NCBI GenBank assembly: GCA_903828025.1
Contig: CAIKKO010000148.1
Location: 1 to 31,522 of the forward strand
DNA: 31,522 nucleotides
Direction of reading: 5' to 3'
Origin: an uncultured Sphingomonadales bacterium
GTDB taxonomy: Bacteria; Pseudomonadota; Alphaproteobacteria; Sphingomonadales; Sphingomonadaceae
In this document: in pieces, positions 1-7,892 of the stretch
Layout of the letters: each line of letters starts with the position of its first letter
Position numbering within the stretch: position 1 is the stretch's first letter
Translations under genes and position numbers: made by a program
Notes under the pieces: model-generated
Seen by the model: only the letters and a program-made list of their open reading frames with translations
Told to the model about the DNA's origin: nothing
Databases searched by the model: none

Positions 1-84
1 CCCGATATGGCGCAAGGCGGCGGGCCCGATGGCAGCAAGGCGGCGGACGCGATTGCGGCGGTGAAGGCGGTCATCGCGGGCTGA
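1..84 (+). CDS. alaS: Alanine-tRNA ligase, C-terminal end (partial)
   Basis: The window opens inside a frame that reads PDMAQGGGPDGSKAADAI and ends in TGA after 27 residues. A glycine-rich run followed by RPDMAQ-(A/G)-GG-x-D is the signature of the extreme C-terminus (C-Ala domain) of alanyl-tRNA synthetase, the enzyme that charges tRNA-Ala in the cytoplasm. Only this tail is visible, so the identification rests on a short but characteristic motif. The next gene starts 90 bp downstream on the same strand. No clear terminator lies between them. Confidence 0.8.
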   Translation, partial: PDMAQGGGPDGSKAADAIAAVKAVIAG

Positions 85-174
85 TGGCCCGCAGCCACCC
101 TTTTTGCCGGGATGATTGCCGATAGCGCGCGGCCGGTTTAGGCTTGATTTTTCAATGGCTTGTGAGGGCACGCG

Positions 175-2214
175 ATGACTATCGGGAAAACTTGGAAGGT
201 CGCGGTCGGACTGCGCAGCGCCGCGCTGTTGGCGCTCGCGACGGTGCCGGCCATGGCTTTGGCGGGCGAGGCAGCCCCGGCGCGCCACCCGGTTACCATC
301 GACGATATCATGGCGCTGCACACGGTCAGCGATCTGGCATGCGCGCCCGATGGGCGGCAGGCCGCTTACGTGGTTGGCGATGCAGACGAAAAGACCGACA
401 GGCGCCGAACAGCGATCTGGCTGGCTGATCTGAACGGCGCACCGGCGTTGCAGCTGACGACCTCCGAGGATTCCGTTAGCGCCCCCACGTTCAGCCCCGA
501 TGGCAAGTCCATTGCGTTTCTTTCGAAGCGCGGCAAGGACAAGCACGCGCAGGTATGGTCGCTCGACCGGCGCGGGGGTGAAGCGCAGAGGCTGACCGAC
601 GTGAAGGGCGATATCGCCGCGTTCCGCTGGGCGCCCGATTCGCGCCGCCTGCTGCTGACGATTTCCGATGCGGCGCCCGAGCCGCCCAAGGATGATCCCG
701 AACGCTCGCTGCCGGTGGTCGTCGATGATGTGCGGTTCAAGCAGGATGGCGTGGGCTTCATCTCCGCTGACACCCATGTGCACCTCGCGCTCTATGATCT
801 CGCCGCACGCACCGAAACCCGGTTGACCGCTTCGGACTCGTTCGATGATCTGGCCGCAGAGTGGTCGCCCGACGGCAAGAGCGTGGCCTTCATGGCGGAT
901 CACGCGCTCGATCCGGCTGCGCCGGCCACGCAGTGGCTGAGCCTGATTGAAGCCCGTGAAGGAGCGGCACCGCGACTGGTGGCCAAGCTCACCGGCGTGG
1001 TGCCCGGGCAGACGCTGATCTGGTCGGCGGATGGCACCCGCATCACGCACATGATCGGCCGAGCCCCCAAACTCGATCAATATGCTCAGCCGCATCTGGC
1101 GGAGACCGTGCTGGCAACTGGCGTGACTCGGGTGCTGCCCGCCACCGCTGCGAGCTATGTCAGCGCGCCGGTGAGCCTTGGCGGCGGGCAAATCGGAGTC
1201 ATTCTGGCCGAGGACCGGCATGAGATCCCCGCGGCCGTCGATCCATCGGGCACGCTGCGGCGGCTGACCGACGGGCGGCTCTCCTTGCTCGACGAGTGCG
1301 AGGCAGCCAAGCCCGGCGCGGCGCGGGCGGTGATCGCCAGCGGCGATGGCCAGCCCGAGGAAGTCTATGCGCTTGATGCCAAGGGCCTGCATCCGCTTAC
1401 CGCGCACAACCGTGCAGTGGCCGATCGGATCGCCTGGCCCCAAATGGTCGATTTTTCGGCAACGGCCAAAGACGGCAGCGAAGTCCATGGCCTGCTGCTG
1501 CGGCCCGTGGGAGCGGTGCCGGGCACAAAACTCCCCACCGTCATGTGGATCCATGGCGGGCCGAATGCGCAGGATATCCACGCCGTCGATCGCTACAGCT
1601 TGATCCGCGATCTGCTCGCGGCGCAAGGCTATGCCGTGTTGGCGGTCAATTATCGCGGCAGTTCGGGCCGGGGCGATGCCTATGCTGCGGCGATTGCAGC
1701 CGATTGGGGCAACAAGGACGTGGCCGATCTCCATGCCGCGTTCGATTGGGCGGTGGCGCAAGGCATCGCCGATCCGGCGCGTCTCGGCGCAGGCGGCTGG
1801 AGCTATGGCGGCATCCTGACGGACTACCTGATCGTACGCGACAACCGGCTCAAGGCCGCGTTCAGCGGCGCGGGCGAGGGCAACATCTTTGCGCTCTTCG
1901 GGGTCGATCAGTATATCCAGCAATATTCGCAGGAACTGGGCGCGCCGTGGCAGGACACGGACTTGTGGCTGCGCCTCTCGGAGCCGCTGCTGCACGCTGA
2001 TCGGATCAAGACGCCGACGCTGTTCATGGGCGGCATGGCGGATGACAACGTGCCGCTGATCGGCGGCCAGCAGCTTTATCAGGCGCTCAAGCTGACCGGC
2101 GTGCCAACCCGGTTGGTGGGGTACCCCGACCAGAACCATGGGATTGTGCGCCCCAGCTTCCAGCGCGACCGGCTGGAGCGCATTGTCGATTGGTACAAGC
2201 GCTACCTTAAGTGA
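175..2214 (+). CDS. Secreted S9 family (prolyl oligopeptidase-type) peptidase
   Basis: This is a 679-residue serine peptidase of the S9 clan, most like dipeptidyl/acylaminoacyl peptidases. An N-terminal signal peptide (residues 1-30, ending AMALA before GEA) suggests export to the periplasm. Residues about 40-420 form a beta-propeller with TolB/WD-like SPDGK repeats (near 106 and 230). The C-terminal alpha/beta-hydrolase domain carries the nucleophile elbow GGWSYGG with Ser543, the acid Asp623 in MADDNVP, and His655 in DQNHG, so the catalytic triad is complete. The ATG at 175 follows a GAGGG ribosome binding site. The stop overlaps the GTG start of glsA (GTGA), implying translational coupling. 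Substrate specificity cannot be read from the sequence. Confidence 0.93.
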   Translation: MTIGKTWKVAVGLRSAALLALATVPAMALAGEAAPARHPVTIDDIMALHTVSDLACAPDGRQAAYVVGDADEKTDRRRTAIWLADLNGAPALQLTTSEDSVSAPTFSPDGKSIAFLSKRGKDKHAQVWSLDRRGGEAQRLTDVKGDIAAFRWAPDSRRLLLTISDAAPEPPKDDPERSLPVVVDDVRFKQDGVGFISADTHVHLALYDLAARTETRLTASDSFDDLAAEWSPDGKSVAFMADHALDPAAPATQWLSLIEAREGAAPRLVAKLTGVVPGQTLIWSADGTRITHMIGRAPKLDQYAQPHLAETVLATGVTRVLPATAASYVSAPVSLGGGQIGVILAEDRHEIPAAVDPSGTLRRLTDGRLSLLDECEAAKPGAARAVIASGDGQPEEVYALDAKGLHPLTAHNRAVADRIAWPQMVDFSATAKDGSEVHGLLLRPVGAVPGTKLPTVMWIHGGPNAQDIHAVDRYSLIRDLLAAQGYAVLAVNYRGSSGRGDAYAAAIAADWGNKDVADLHAAFDWAVAQGIADPARLGAGGWSYGGILTDYLIVRDNRLKAAFSGAGEGNIFALFGVDQYIQQYSQELGAPWQDTDLWLRLSEPLLHADRIKTPTLFMGGMADDNVPLIGGQQLYQALKLTGVPTRLVGYPDQNHGIVRPSFQRDRLERIVDWYKRYLK

Positions 2215-3146
2215 GCAATCTGGCCGCCATCGTTGCCGACATTGCCGAGGAAATGCGCGGGGCGAGCGAGCGCGGACGCGTGGCGGACTATATCCCGCCG
2301 CTGGCCTGCGTTTCCCCGGACCGGTTCGGGATCGCGGTCGTGCTGGCGGACGGCACCGAATACCTTGGCGGGGATGCGGACGAGCCGTTCTCGATCCAGT
2401 CGGTCTCGAAAGTGTTCTCGCTCACGCTCGCGCTGGGCCTGATCGGTGACGGGCTGTGGGCGCGGGTGGGGCGCGAACCTTCGGGCAGCGCGTTCAATTC
2501 GATTGTCCAGCTGGAGACCGAGCAGGGCATTCCGCGCAACCCCTTCATCAATGCGGGCGCGATCGTGGTGGCCGATGTGCTGCTGGGCGGCGGAACCCCG
2601 GCCGAGGCGATTGCGGGCGTGCTGCGCTTTGTCCGCGGCCTTGCGGGAGACGAGCGCATCACGATCGATGCAAGCGTGGCGGCTGCCGAGCAGGCGACCG
2701 GCTTTCGCAACTTTGCGCTGGCCAACTACATGCGTTCGTTCGGCAATCTGCATCATCCGGTGGAGCAGGCGCTGGGCGTCTATTTCCACCAATGCGCGCT
2801 GGCGATGAGCTGCCGCCAACTGGCGTTGGCGGGGCGGTTTCTGGCGCATGACGGGCGCGATCCGGTAACCGGGCGCTGCATCGTGACGCCCCAGCGCGCG
2901 CGGCGGATCAACGCGCTGATGATGCTGTGCGGGCATTACGACAATTCGGGCGAATTTGCGTTCCGGGTGGGTCTGCCAGGCAAATCTGGCGTGGGCGGCG
3001 GCATTCTCGCGGTGGTGCCGGGCGTGGCGACGATTGCGGTGTGGTCGCCCGGGCTCAACGCAAAGGGCAATTCGCAGCTCGGCGCGCTGGCGCTGGAGCG
3101 GCTGGCGACGCGCATGGGGTGGTCGGTGTTCGAGGTGAAGGGTTAG
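2211..3146 (+). CDS. glsA: Glutaminase (serine-dependent beta-lactamase-like family)
   Basis: This 311-residue protein is the usual length for the glutaminase family (bacterial GlsA and the catalytic domain of mammalian glutaminase), which hydrolyses L-glutamine to glutamate and ammonia in the cytoplasm. The S-x-x-K active-site motif is seen as PFSIQSVSK, with Ser64 and Lys67. Further family blocks are RNPFINAGAI near 108-117, a tyrosine in the ANYMRSFGN segment, and the C-terminal GKSGVGGGILAVVPG glycine loop. It starts with GTG inside the stop codon of the S9 peptidase gene (GTGA overlap). The same two-gene coupling suggests shared expression with the peptidase, possibly linking peptide breakdown to glutamine use (inference). 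Its TAG stop overlaps the TAA stop of the convergent gene. Confidence 0.95.
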   Translation: MSNLAAIVADIAEEMRGASERGRVADYIPPLACVSPDRFGIAVVLADGTEYLGGDADEPFSIQSVSKVFSLTLALGLIGDGLWARVGREPSGSAFNSIVQLETEQGIPRNPFINAGAIVVADVLLGGGTPAEAIAGVLRFVRGLAGDERITIDASVAAAEQATGFRNFALANYMRSFGNLHHPVEQALGVYFHQCALAMSCRQLALAGRFLAHDGRDPVTGRCIVTPQRARRINALMMLCGHYDNSGEFAFRVGLPGKSGVGGGILAVVPGVATIAVWSPGLNAKGNSQLGALALERLATRMGWSVFEVKG

Positions 3147-3898
3147 AATTCCAGCTCGACGAGGAGCCGGAACTGGCCTTTCGTGTCGTCGCGCGCTTTG
3201 CCGAGCGCGAAGAGGTAGCCCGCCTCGATGCCGATTTCCGGGCCCTTTCCGGTGCCGCCGAGCCCTTCGATCTCGCCCTTCAGCACCGGACCGACGAAGT
3301 GCTCTGCGCGGGGCAGGAACTGGCGGGAGGTGCCCAGTTCACCGAACGCGGTGACCCCGGCGCGCAGTTCGCCCGCGACCGCGATATCGGCCGAGGCGGC
3401 GTAGCTGAATTCGACTTTCTCGCCGTGTGCGAGTGACTTTTCAGCAATCAGGTTAAGCCGTGCGTCGAACTTGCCGGCCTGCCGTTCGAGCAGCAGCTTG
3501 GTTTCCAGCCCGTCATGTTCGCCGTTCAGCCCGAAGGCATATTCGCCGTAGACCGCGACGTTGATCCCGCCCAGCTTGCCGAGCGGGTGGATCAGTTCGA
3601 CCGCGGCCTCGGTGGCCTTGCGCGTGCCGTTTGGCGCGCGTTCGAGCGAGACAAATCCGGCGATGCGCAGGCCGCTCAGCGGGGTCGCGGCGGCTTCGAG
3701 CTTGAGTGCATCGGTGCCGCCATCCGCCTTGCCTGCCAGAGCCCCGTAGCGCGCTTCGATCTCGGTTTCCCCCTTGGTGACAGTGGCACCATAGACTTCT
3801 TCGCCAAGCCCGGGGGCTGCGTGGGCGGACGGCGCGAGCGCGAACAGCAGCACGGCGCAGGAAACGGCAAACAGTGGTTTTGGCAGTAGTCCAGCCAT
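3143..3898 (-). CDS. Small secreted/outer-membrane beta-rich protein, function unknown
   Basis: The protein is 251 residues with a clear signal peptide (hydrophobic stretch AVSCAVLLFALAPSAHA, cleavage before APGLGEEVYG). The mature part alternates short hydrophobic and charged or aromatic stretches, for example ETEIEARYGAL, GINVAVYGEYAF, AGKFDARLNLIAEKSL and GQFRLLVELEF at the C-terminus. This is the pattern of transmembrane beta-strands ending in an aromatic residue, so an outer-membrane barrel is plausible. I do not recognise a named family. The start at 3898 is chosen because GAGGGG lies about 10 nt upstream and the signal peptide begins there; a longer upstream frame to 4132 has no such support. 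It is divergent from trxB, with a Fur-like palindrome between them that may control it. Confidence 0.75.
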   Translation of the reverse strand: MAGLLPKPLFAVSCAVLLFALAPSAHAAPGLGEEVYGATVTKGETEIEARYGALAGKADGGTDALKLEAAATPLSGLRIAGFVSLERAPNGTRKATEAAVELIHPLGKLGGINVAVYGEYAFGLNGEHDGLETKLLLERQAGKFDARLNLIAEKSLAHGEKVEFSYAASADIAVAGELRAGVTAFGELGTSRQFLPRAEHFVGPVLKGEIEGLGGTGKGPEIGIEAGYLFALGKARDDTKGQFRLLVELEF

Positions 3899-3923
3899 GA
3901 AAAGTGATCCCCTCAGGCGCTTC

Positions 3924-3953
3924 TCGCTAATGCGAGCGAGTTGCAATAGCAAG
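3924..3953. promoter_or_regulatory. Fur-box-like tandem inverted repeat
   Basis: Two inverted repeats with the same 4-nt spacing lie side by side: CTCGC-TAAT-GCGAG at 3924-3937 and TTGC-AATA-GCAA at 3942-3953. The central part, TAATGCGAGCGAGTTGCAAT, resembles the ATGCGA...TTGCAAT type of Fur operator found upstream of iron-regulated outer-membrane genes in many proteobacteria. It sits 26-55 bp upstream of the minus-strand secreted protein and about 110 bp upstream of trxB. Fur is the most likely reader by pattern resemblance only; another dimeric repressor is possible. Confidence 0.4.
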
Positions 3954-4064
3954 GGCCGTGCACGACTTGAGGATGATTTCCCGCAAAATCCGGGAATAGA
4001 GCGCCGCGCAGACTCGTATTCTACAGAGGTCCGCCCTATTTCCCGCGCCGACCGGAGGTTTTGA

Positions 4065-5036
4065 ATGGCTACCACCCACACCACACGCATGCTCATCATC
4101 GGATCTGGCCCGGCAGGGCTGTCCGCCGCCATCTATGGCGCGCGCGCGGGGATGGAGCCGATCGTGGTGCAAGGGCTGCAACCCGGCGGGCAGCTGACAA
4201 TCACCACCGACGTCGAGAACTATCCCGGCTTTCGCGATGTGATCCAGGGCCCCTGGCTGATGCAGGAAATGCAGGCGCAGGCCGAGCATGTCGGCACGCG
4301 CATGCTGTGGGACACGATCACCGAGGTCGGCCTCGAAGGCCCGCCATTCCGCGCCATTGGCGACAGCGGCGATGTCTATGAAGGCGATGTGCTGGTAATC
4401 GCCACCGGCGCACAGGCGCGCTGGCTGGGCGTGCCGGGCGAGGCGGAACTGGGCGGCAAGGGCGTTTCGGCCTGCGCGACGTGCGACGGGTTCTTCTATC
4501 GCGGCAAGAAGGTCGTGGTGATCGGCGGCGGCAACACGGCGGTGGAGGAGGCGCTCTACCTCACCAACCATTCGCCCGACGTGACCCTGATCCACCGCCG
4601 CGACAGCTTGCGGGCGGAAAAGATCCTGCAGGACCGCCTGATGAGCAATCCGCGCATCACCGTGCTGTGGAACAAGGCGGTCGAGCGCTTCACCGGCGCG
4701 CCGGGCGGGGCGCTGGAAGCGGTCGAACTGGTCGATACGGTGACGGGCGAGACCTCGTCACTGGCAACAGACGGTGCGTTTGTCGCGATCGGTCATGCGC
4801 CTGCGACCGACCTGTTCAAGGGCAAGCTGGAACTCGACGAGAGCGGCTATATCGTCGTCCAGCCGGGCACGCCCAAGACCGCGATCCCGGGCGTGTTCGC
4901 CTGCGGCGACGTGATGGACCAAACCTATCGGCAGGCGGTGACGGCGGCAGGCACGGGCTGCATGGCGGCCTTGGATGCCGAGCGGTTTCTGGCCGAGCAT
5001 GCCTTTGCGGCGGCGCAGAAGGTGGCGGCGGAGTAA
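4065..5036 (+). CDS. trxB: Thioredoxin-disulfide reductase
   Basis: This 323-residue flavoprotein passes electrons from NADPH to thioredoxin in the cytoplasm. Visible motifs are the FAD-binding GSGPAG (residues 13-18), the redox pair Cys137-Ala-Thr-Cys140 followed by DGFF, the NADPH-binding GGGNTA (154-159) and the C-terminal FAD motif GVFACGDV. Length and order match the low-molecular-weight TrxB family exactly. The ATG at 4065 is preceded by GGAGG at 4054-4058 with ideal spacing. It stands alone between a divergent gene and the convergent end of the exosortase-associated leftward operon (10 bp between the stops, no evident terminator). Confidence 0.97.
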   Translation: MATTHTTRMLIIGSGPAGLSAAIYGARAGMEPIVVQGLQPGGQLTITTDVENYPGFRDVIQGPWLMQEMQAQAEHVGTRMLWDTITEVGLEGPPFRAIGDSGDVYEGDVLVIATGAQARWLGVPGEAELGGKGVSACATCDGFFYRGKKVVVIGGGNTAVEEALYLTNHSPDVTLIHRRDSLRAEKILQDRLMSNPRITVLWNKAVERFTGAPGGALEAVELVDTVTGETSSLATDGAFVAIGHAPATDLFKGKLELDESGYIVVQPGTPKTAIPGVFACGDVMDQTYRQAVTAAGTGCMAALDAERFLAEHAFAAAQKVAAE

Positions 5037-5046
5037 ACCGGCGCGC

Positions 5047-5826
5047 TCAGCGCGTCGCTTCGATCAGGCGCTCAAACAGCCAGTCCTGCGCGTCTTGACC
5101 GGCAAAGCTGTGCCCCGCGCTGGCGTGGCGCCGAATGCGCGCGTCATCTGCAGGCCAGACCGCCGCGAACATCTGCGCGGTGCGGTCGCCGCTCGCGAGG
5201 AGGATTGTGACGGGGCCCGGAAAGCGGGCGAGGCCCTCGGCCATGTCGGCGAGCAGTCCGGATTTGGTCGGGGCCTTGGCGGCTTGGCGCAGGCCGCGCA
5301 GCAGCTTGGCCAGATTCACGCCCCCCGTCAGCAGCCGCACCACTTCGCGCGGGTTGGTCAGTTTGGCAAGATAGCGCTGGCGCAGCGCGGTGGGGGGCGC
5401 GGCCTCGATCTCGTCCGTCTCGAGCGTCCACGGATTGGCGAGGACGAGGCCGTCGAGGCCCAGCGCCGCGCCGTGCAGCATTAGCGCGGCGGCGGCGTCG
5501 CAATTGCCGAAAGCGATGACCTTGCGCAGGCCCGGCGCGGCGGCGCGGAATGCGGTGAGCGCTGCGGCGATATCGTCGTGCGTATGCTGGAAACCCGGGT
5601 CGCGCCCTTCGCTCTGGCCCACGCCGCGCCGATCGTAGCGCAGCACTGGCACCCCGGCTGCAGCGAGGCGCGCGGCCATCTGTGCCTGACCGCCCCAACT
5701 GCCGCTGCGCAGTTCGCGCCCGCCTGAAACGAGCAGCAGCCCGGCCGGGCCTGTGGCGGAGTCCCGGTCGAGCGTGCCGACAAGCGTGTCCCGCCCGCAG
5801 GCGAAAGTCAGGTGCTGGCGGATCAT
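5047..5826 (-). CDS. Exosortase A system-associated hydrolase 1 (alpha/beta hydrolase)
   Basis: This 259-residue alpha/beta-hydrolase matches the family known as exosortase A-associated hydrolase 1 in length, content and context. The oxyanion region LLVSGGRELRSGSW and the conserved YDRRGVGQSEG are visible. The nucleophile elbow reads AFGNCDAAAA, so Cys109 takes the place of the usual serine, as in dienelactone hydrolases. The acid and base are probably the Asp in LLASGDRTA and the His in HASAGHSFAG. Its ATG at 5826 overlaps the TGA of the upstream hydrolase 2 reading frame (ATGA). The substrate is unknown. It is the last gene of the leftward acyltransferase-ACP-hydrolase operon and converges with trxB. 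Confidence 0.88.
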   Translation of the reverse strand: MIRQHLTFACGRDTLVGTLDRDSATGPAGLLLVSGGRELRSGSWGGQAQMAARLAAAGVPVLRYDRRGVGQSEGRDPGFQHTHDDIAAALTAFRAAAPGLRKVIAFGNCDAAAALMLHGAALGLDGLVLANPWTLETDEIEAAPPTALRQRYLAKLTNPREVVRLLTGGVNLAKLLRGLRQAAKAPTKSGLLADMAEGLARFPGPVTILLASGDRTAQMFAAVWPADDARIRRHASAGHSFAGQDAQDWLFERLIEATR

Positions 5827-6509
5827 GCGGCGATGCCCCCGGCGATGATCCGGGCGAGCGCGGCGGATTGTGCGGGGTCTTCGCCGGGCTCACTGCGCAG
5901 CCACAGCGCGCCGCCCCCTGCCAGTCCGCCGCCAAGGTCTGACTGGCGGATCACGCGCTGGCCTTCGTCCTGCGGGATTGCGGCATCGAGTCCCGCGACA
6001 AGCGCCGCGCCGAGGCGTTACCCCGCGAGGTCCAGCCCGTGGTTGCGGCCCCGTTCGAGCAGTTGGCCGCTGTCTTCGGCAAGGCCTGCCTCGCGCGCGT
6101 TGAGGACGCGCGCGCGCAGCAACTGGCGCAGGATCGACGCGCCCTTGACCGGCTCGAGCACCCAGCCGGGCAGCATGGTGGGAAACACCAGCGCACCGCC
6201 GCGAGCCGCCAGCACATGAGTCGCGCGGAGATGGCGCGCAGCGGCGGCCATGGCATCGCGCCAGCTGCCAAGGCTCTGCGCGGCGAAATCTTGCAGGCTT
6301 TCGTTGCAGCCGGGCAGATCGGGGAGGAAACTGTCGATCCCGGCATGATCGAGCAGGCGCTGGGTTTCGACCAGAAACCGCCGCGTGCGGTTCATTTCCT
6401 CGAACAGCGGCGGCACGATCAGCAGGCGCGCGGTGCGGCCCTGGTCAAAGGCGGCGGCCAATTCCTCCATGATCCCGGCGGGGCCGGGGCAGGGCCAGGT
6501 CGCCAGCAT
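5823..6509 (-). pseudogene. Exosortase A system-associated hydrolase 2, interrupted by an in-frame stop
   Basis: The frame starts MLATWPCPGPAGIMEELAAA (ATG 6507-6509, 7 nt after the ACP stop) and continues ARLLIVPPLFEEMNRTRRFL, typical of the hydrolase 2 family. It meets TAA at 6018-6020 after 163 residues. The same frame then continues without a stop for 64 more codons (RLGAALVAGL, then DEGQRVIRQSDLGGG, then ALWLRSEPGEDPAQSAALA) and ends in a TGA that overlaps the ATG of hydrolase 1. The junction context reads AG-stop-RLGAALVAGLDAA, where a tyrosine codon (TAC or TAT) is expected, so a single base change explains the break. The elbow region reads AARGGALV, with no serine or cysteine nucleophile. 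It could be a true nonsense mutation, a sequencing error or a read-through site. Confidence 0.85.
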
Positions 6510-6516
6510 CGCCGGT

Positions 6517-6786
6517 TCAGGCCTCGCCGCGCTTGCCCCGGACGAAGGCCAGGAGTTCGCCATAAGTGCCGATCATGTCGCCGTCGATTTCGTCATCGTC
6601 GATCACGATACCGAACCGGTCTTCGAGTTCGGTGAGCAGCCCTGCGACGGCCATCGAATCGAGTTCGGGCAAGGCACCGAACAGGCCGCTGTCCGCCTGG
6701 AGCGCAGCCGCGCGCGCGGCGTTCAGCCCCAGCACATCGCTGAGCACGCTGCGCAGCGCGGTGTCGGTATCGCCGGGGTGCGTCAC
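6517..6786 (-). CDS. Acyl carrier protein, exosortase A system-associated
   Basis: This small acidic protein (89 residues from the GTG at 6786) has the phosphopantetheine attachment motif ELDSMAVAGL with Ser44, followed by LLTELEDRFGIVIDDDEID, a helix II-III pattern typical of acyl carrier proteins. It should carry an acyl group as a thioester for the neighbouring ligase, acyltransferase and hydrolases. The GTG start is preferred because it lies just after the GNAT gene end (6821) and gives a normal ACP length. An open frame extends further to 6846 but lacks conserved content. Hydrolase 2 begins 7 nt after its stop. Confidence 0.85.
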   Translation of the reverse strand: MTHPGDTDTALRSVLSDVLGLNAARAAALQADSGLFGALPELDSMAVAGLLTELEDRFGIVIDDDEIDGDMIGTYGELLAFVRGKRGEA

Positions 6787-6820
6787 GAAGGGGCCTTTTC
6801 GGTCTGGTTGGTCATGCGGT

Positions 6821-7858
6821 CTAGCCAGCCGCCTGCGGTGAAACAAGGGTAGCGCGGGTCCTTAGCACACGGCGCGCTGCCAACTTGGCGAGCTGCGGCC
6901 AGTGGCTGATCGCCGCAGGGCGGTAGAACGCGAGTGCGTAGCGCGGGCGAGCGGTTTCCATCCAGTCGCGCTTGTAGGGATTGTCGCCAGTGCCGAAATC
7001 GACGGTGTGGACGCGGTCCACGTCGATCACATGGCGAAACAGCGCGGCGGAAAGCAACGTGCCGGGCGAATGCTGGCGCGAGGCTTCGTCATGCGCGAGC
7101 TTGTGGATCCAGGCGGTCCCGCCCTCGACCGTCCAGAACTGCGCGGCGACGGGCTGGCCGCCGATTTCGGCCACGCCCATGCGCAGCGCGCCCGCAGCGG
7201 ATTCCGCCTTGGCGAAGGCGCGCAGGAACGCGGGATGGCCTTCCTCTGGCTTCCAGCTGCGCGCGTAGATGGCTTCGTAGGCGGCCCAGTCGGCCTCGGC
7301 GAAAGCCGTTTCGATGCGGAGGTTGACGATCCCTTTGGCACCCTTGCGACGCACGGTTTCGCGCAAGGCCCCCGGGCGCGCGGCCCAATAGGCAGCGAAG
7401 TCGCGGCCGTGGAGTTCGAGGATATGGTTGGTGTCGCAGGCCTCGATCGTGCCGATCCAGCCGGACGTGCGGAAGGCGGCGGCGAGCGCTTCGGCGTCTG
7501 CTTCAGGCATGGGCGCGAGGCGTGCGGCGCCGGCGGGGGCGAGGCTGCGGGTGAGTGCGGCGAGCAAGGCTGGGGCGCGGGTTGGATCGTTGCAGAGCGG
7601 GCGAACGAAAAAGCTGTACCAGTTGCCGAGTGGCGCGAAGCCTTCGGGGGTGCGGCACAAGGGCAGCGCGGCCACGGCATCGCCCTCGCGCGCGACGGCG
7701 ATCACGCACTTCGCGCCGGGCAGGCACAACCGCGCCAGAAGCGCCAGCCAGTCCAGCCGGTCGAACGGCGCGCTGGCGTGCGAACGGCCAAGCAGCGCCG
7801 CCAGCACCGGGTCGGCTTGCGCTTCGGTCAGTTCAGCGTGATAGACCGTAGCAACCAA
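6821..7858 (-). CDS. GNAT/FemAB-type acyltransferase of the exosortase A locus
   Basis: About 345 residues (from TTG 7858) with the double-GNAT/FemAB fold seen in Acetyltransf_6-like proteins. Landmarks are the N-terminal YHAELTEAQADPVLAALLG, the central YEAIYARSWKPEEGHPAFLR, and GVAEIGGQPVAAQFWTVEGG followed by AWIHKLAHDEASRQHSPGTL and VDFGTGDNPYKRDWME, matching the acyl-donor site block. It probably transfers an acyl or aminoacyl group from a carrier to an amine (inference). It heads the leftward operon with the ACP and hydrolases. The start is uncertain: TTG 7858 has AGAAGG 12 nt upstream, while a GTG at 7915 would overlap the divergent ligase gene by 23 bp. Confidence 0.75.
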   Translation of the reverse strand: MVATVYHAELTEAQADPVLAALLGRSHASAPFDRLDWLALLARLCLPGAKCVIAVAREGDAVAALPLCRTPEGFAPLGNWYSFFVRPLCNDPTRAPALLAALTRSLAPAGAARLAPMPEADAEALAAAFRTSGWIGTIEACDTNHILELHGRDFAAYWAARPGALRETVRRKGAKGIVNLRIETAFAEADWAAYEAIYARSWKPEEGHPAFLRAFAKAESAAGALRMGVAEIGGQPVAAQFWTVEGGTAWIHKLAHDEASRQHSPGTLLSAALFRHVIDVDRVHTVDFGTGDNPYKRDWMETARPRYALAFYRPAAISHWPQLAKLAARRVLRTRATLVSPQAAG

Positions 7859-7892
7859 GACCCGTTTCTGCCTTCTTTCCCGAGAGAGCCGC

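Noticed and set aside
5144..5935. A 263-codon Arg-rich frame overlapping hydrolases 1 and 2 on the same strand.
   Set aside because: It is out of frame with the alpha/beta-hydrolase motifs and has shadow-type composition. It does not rescue the broken hydrolase 2.
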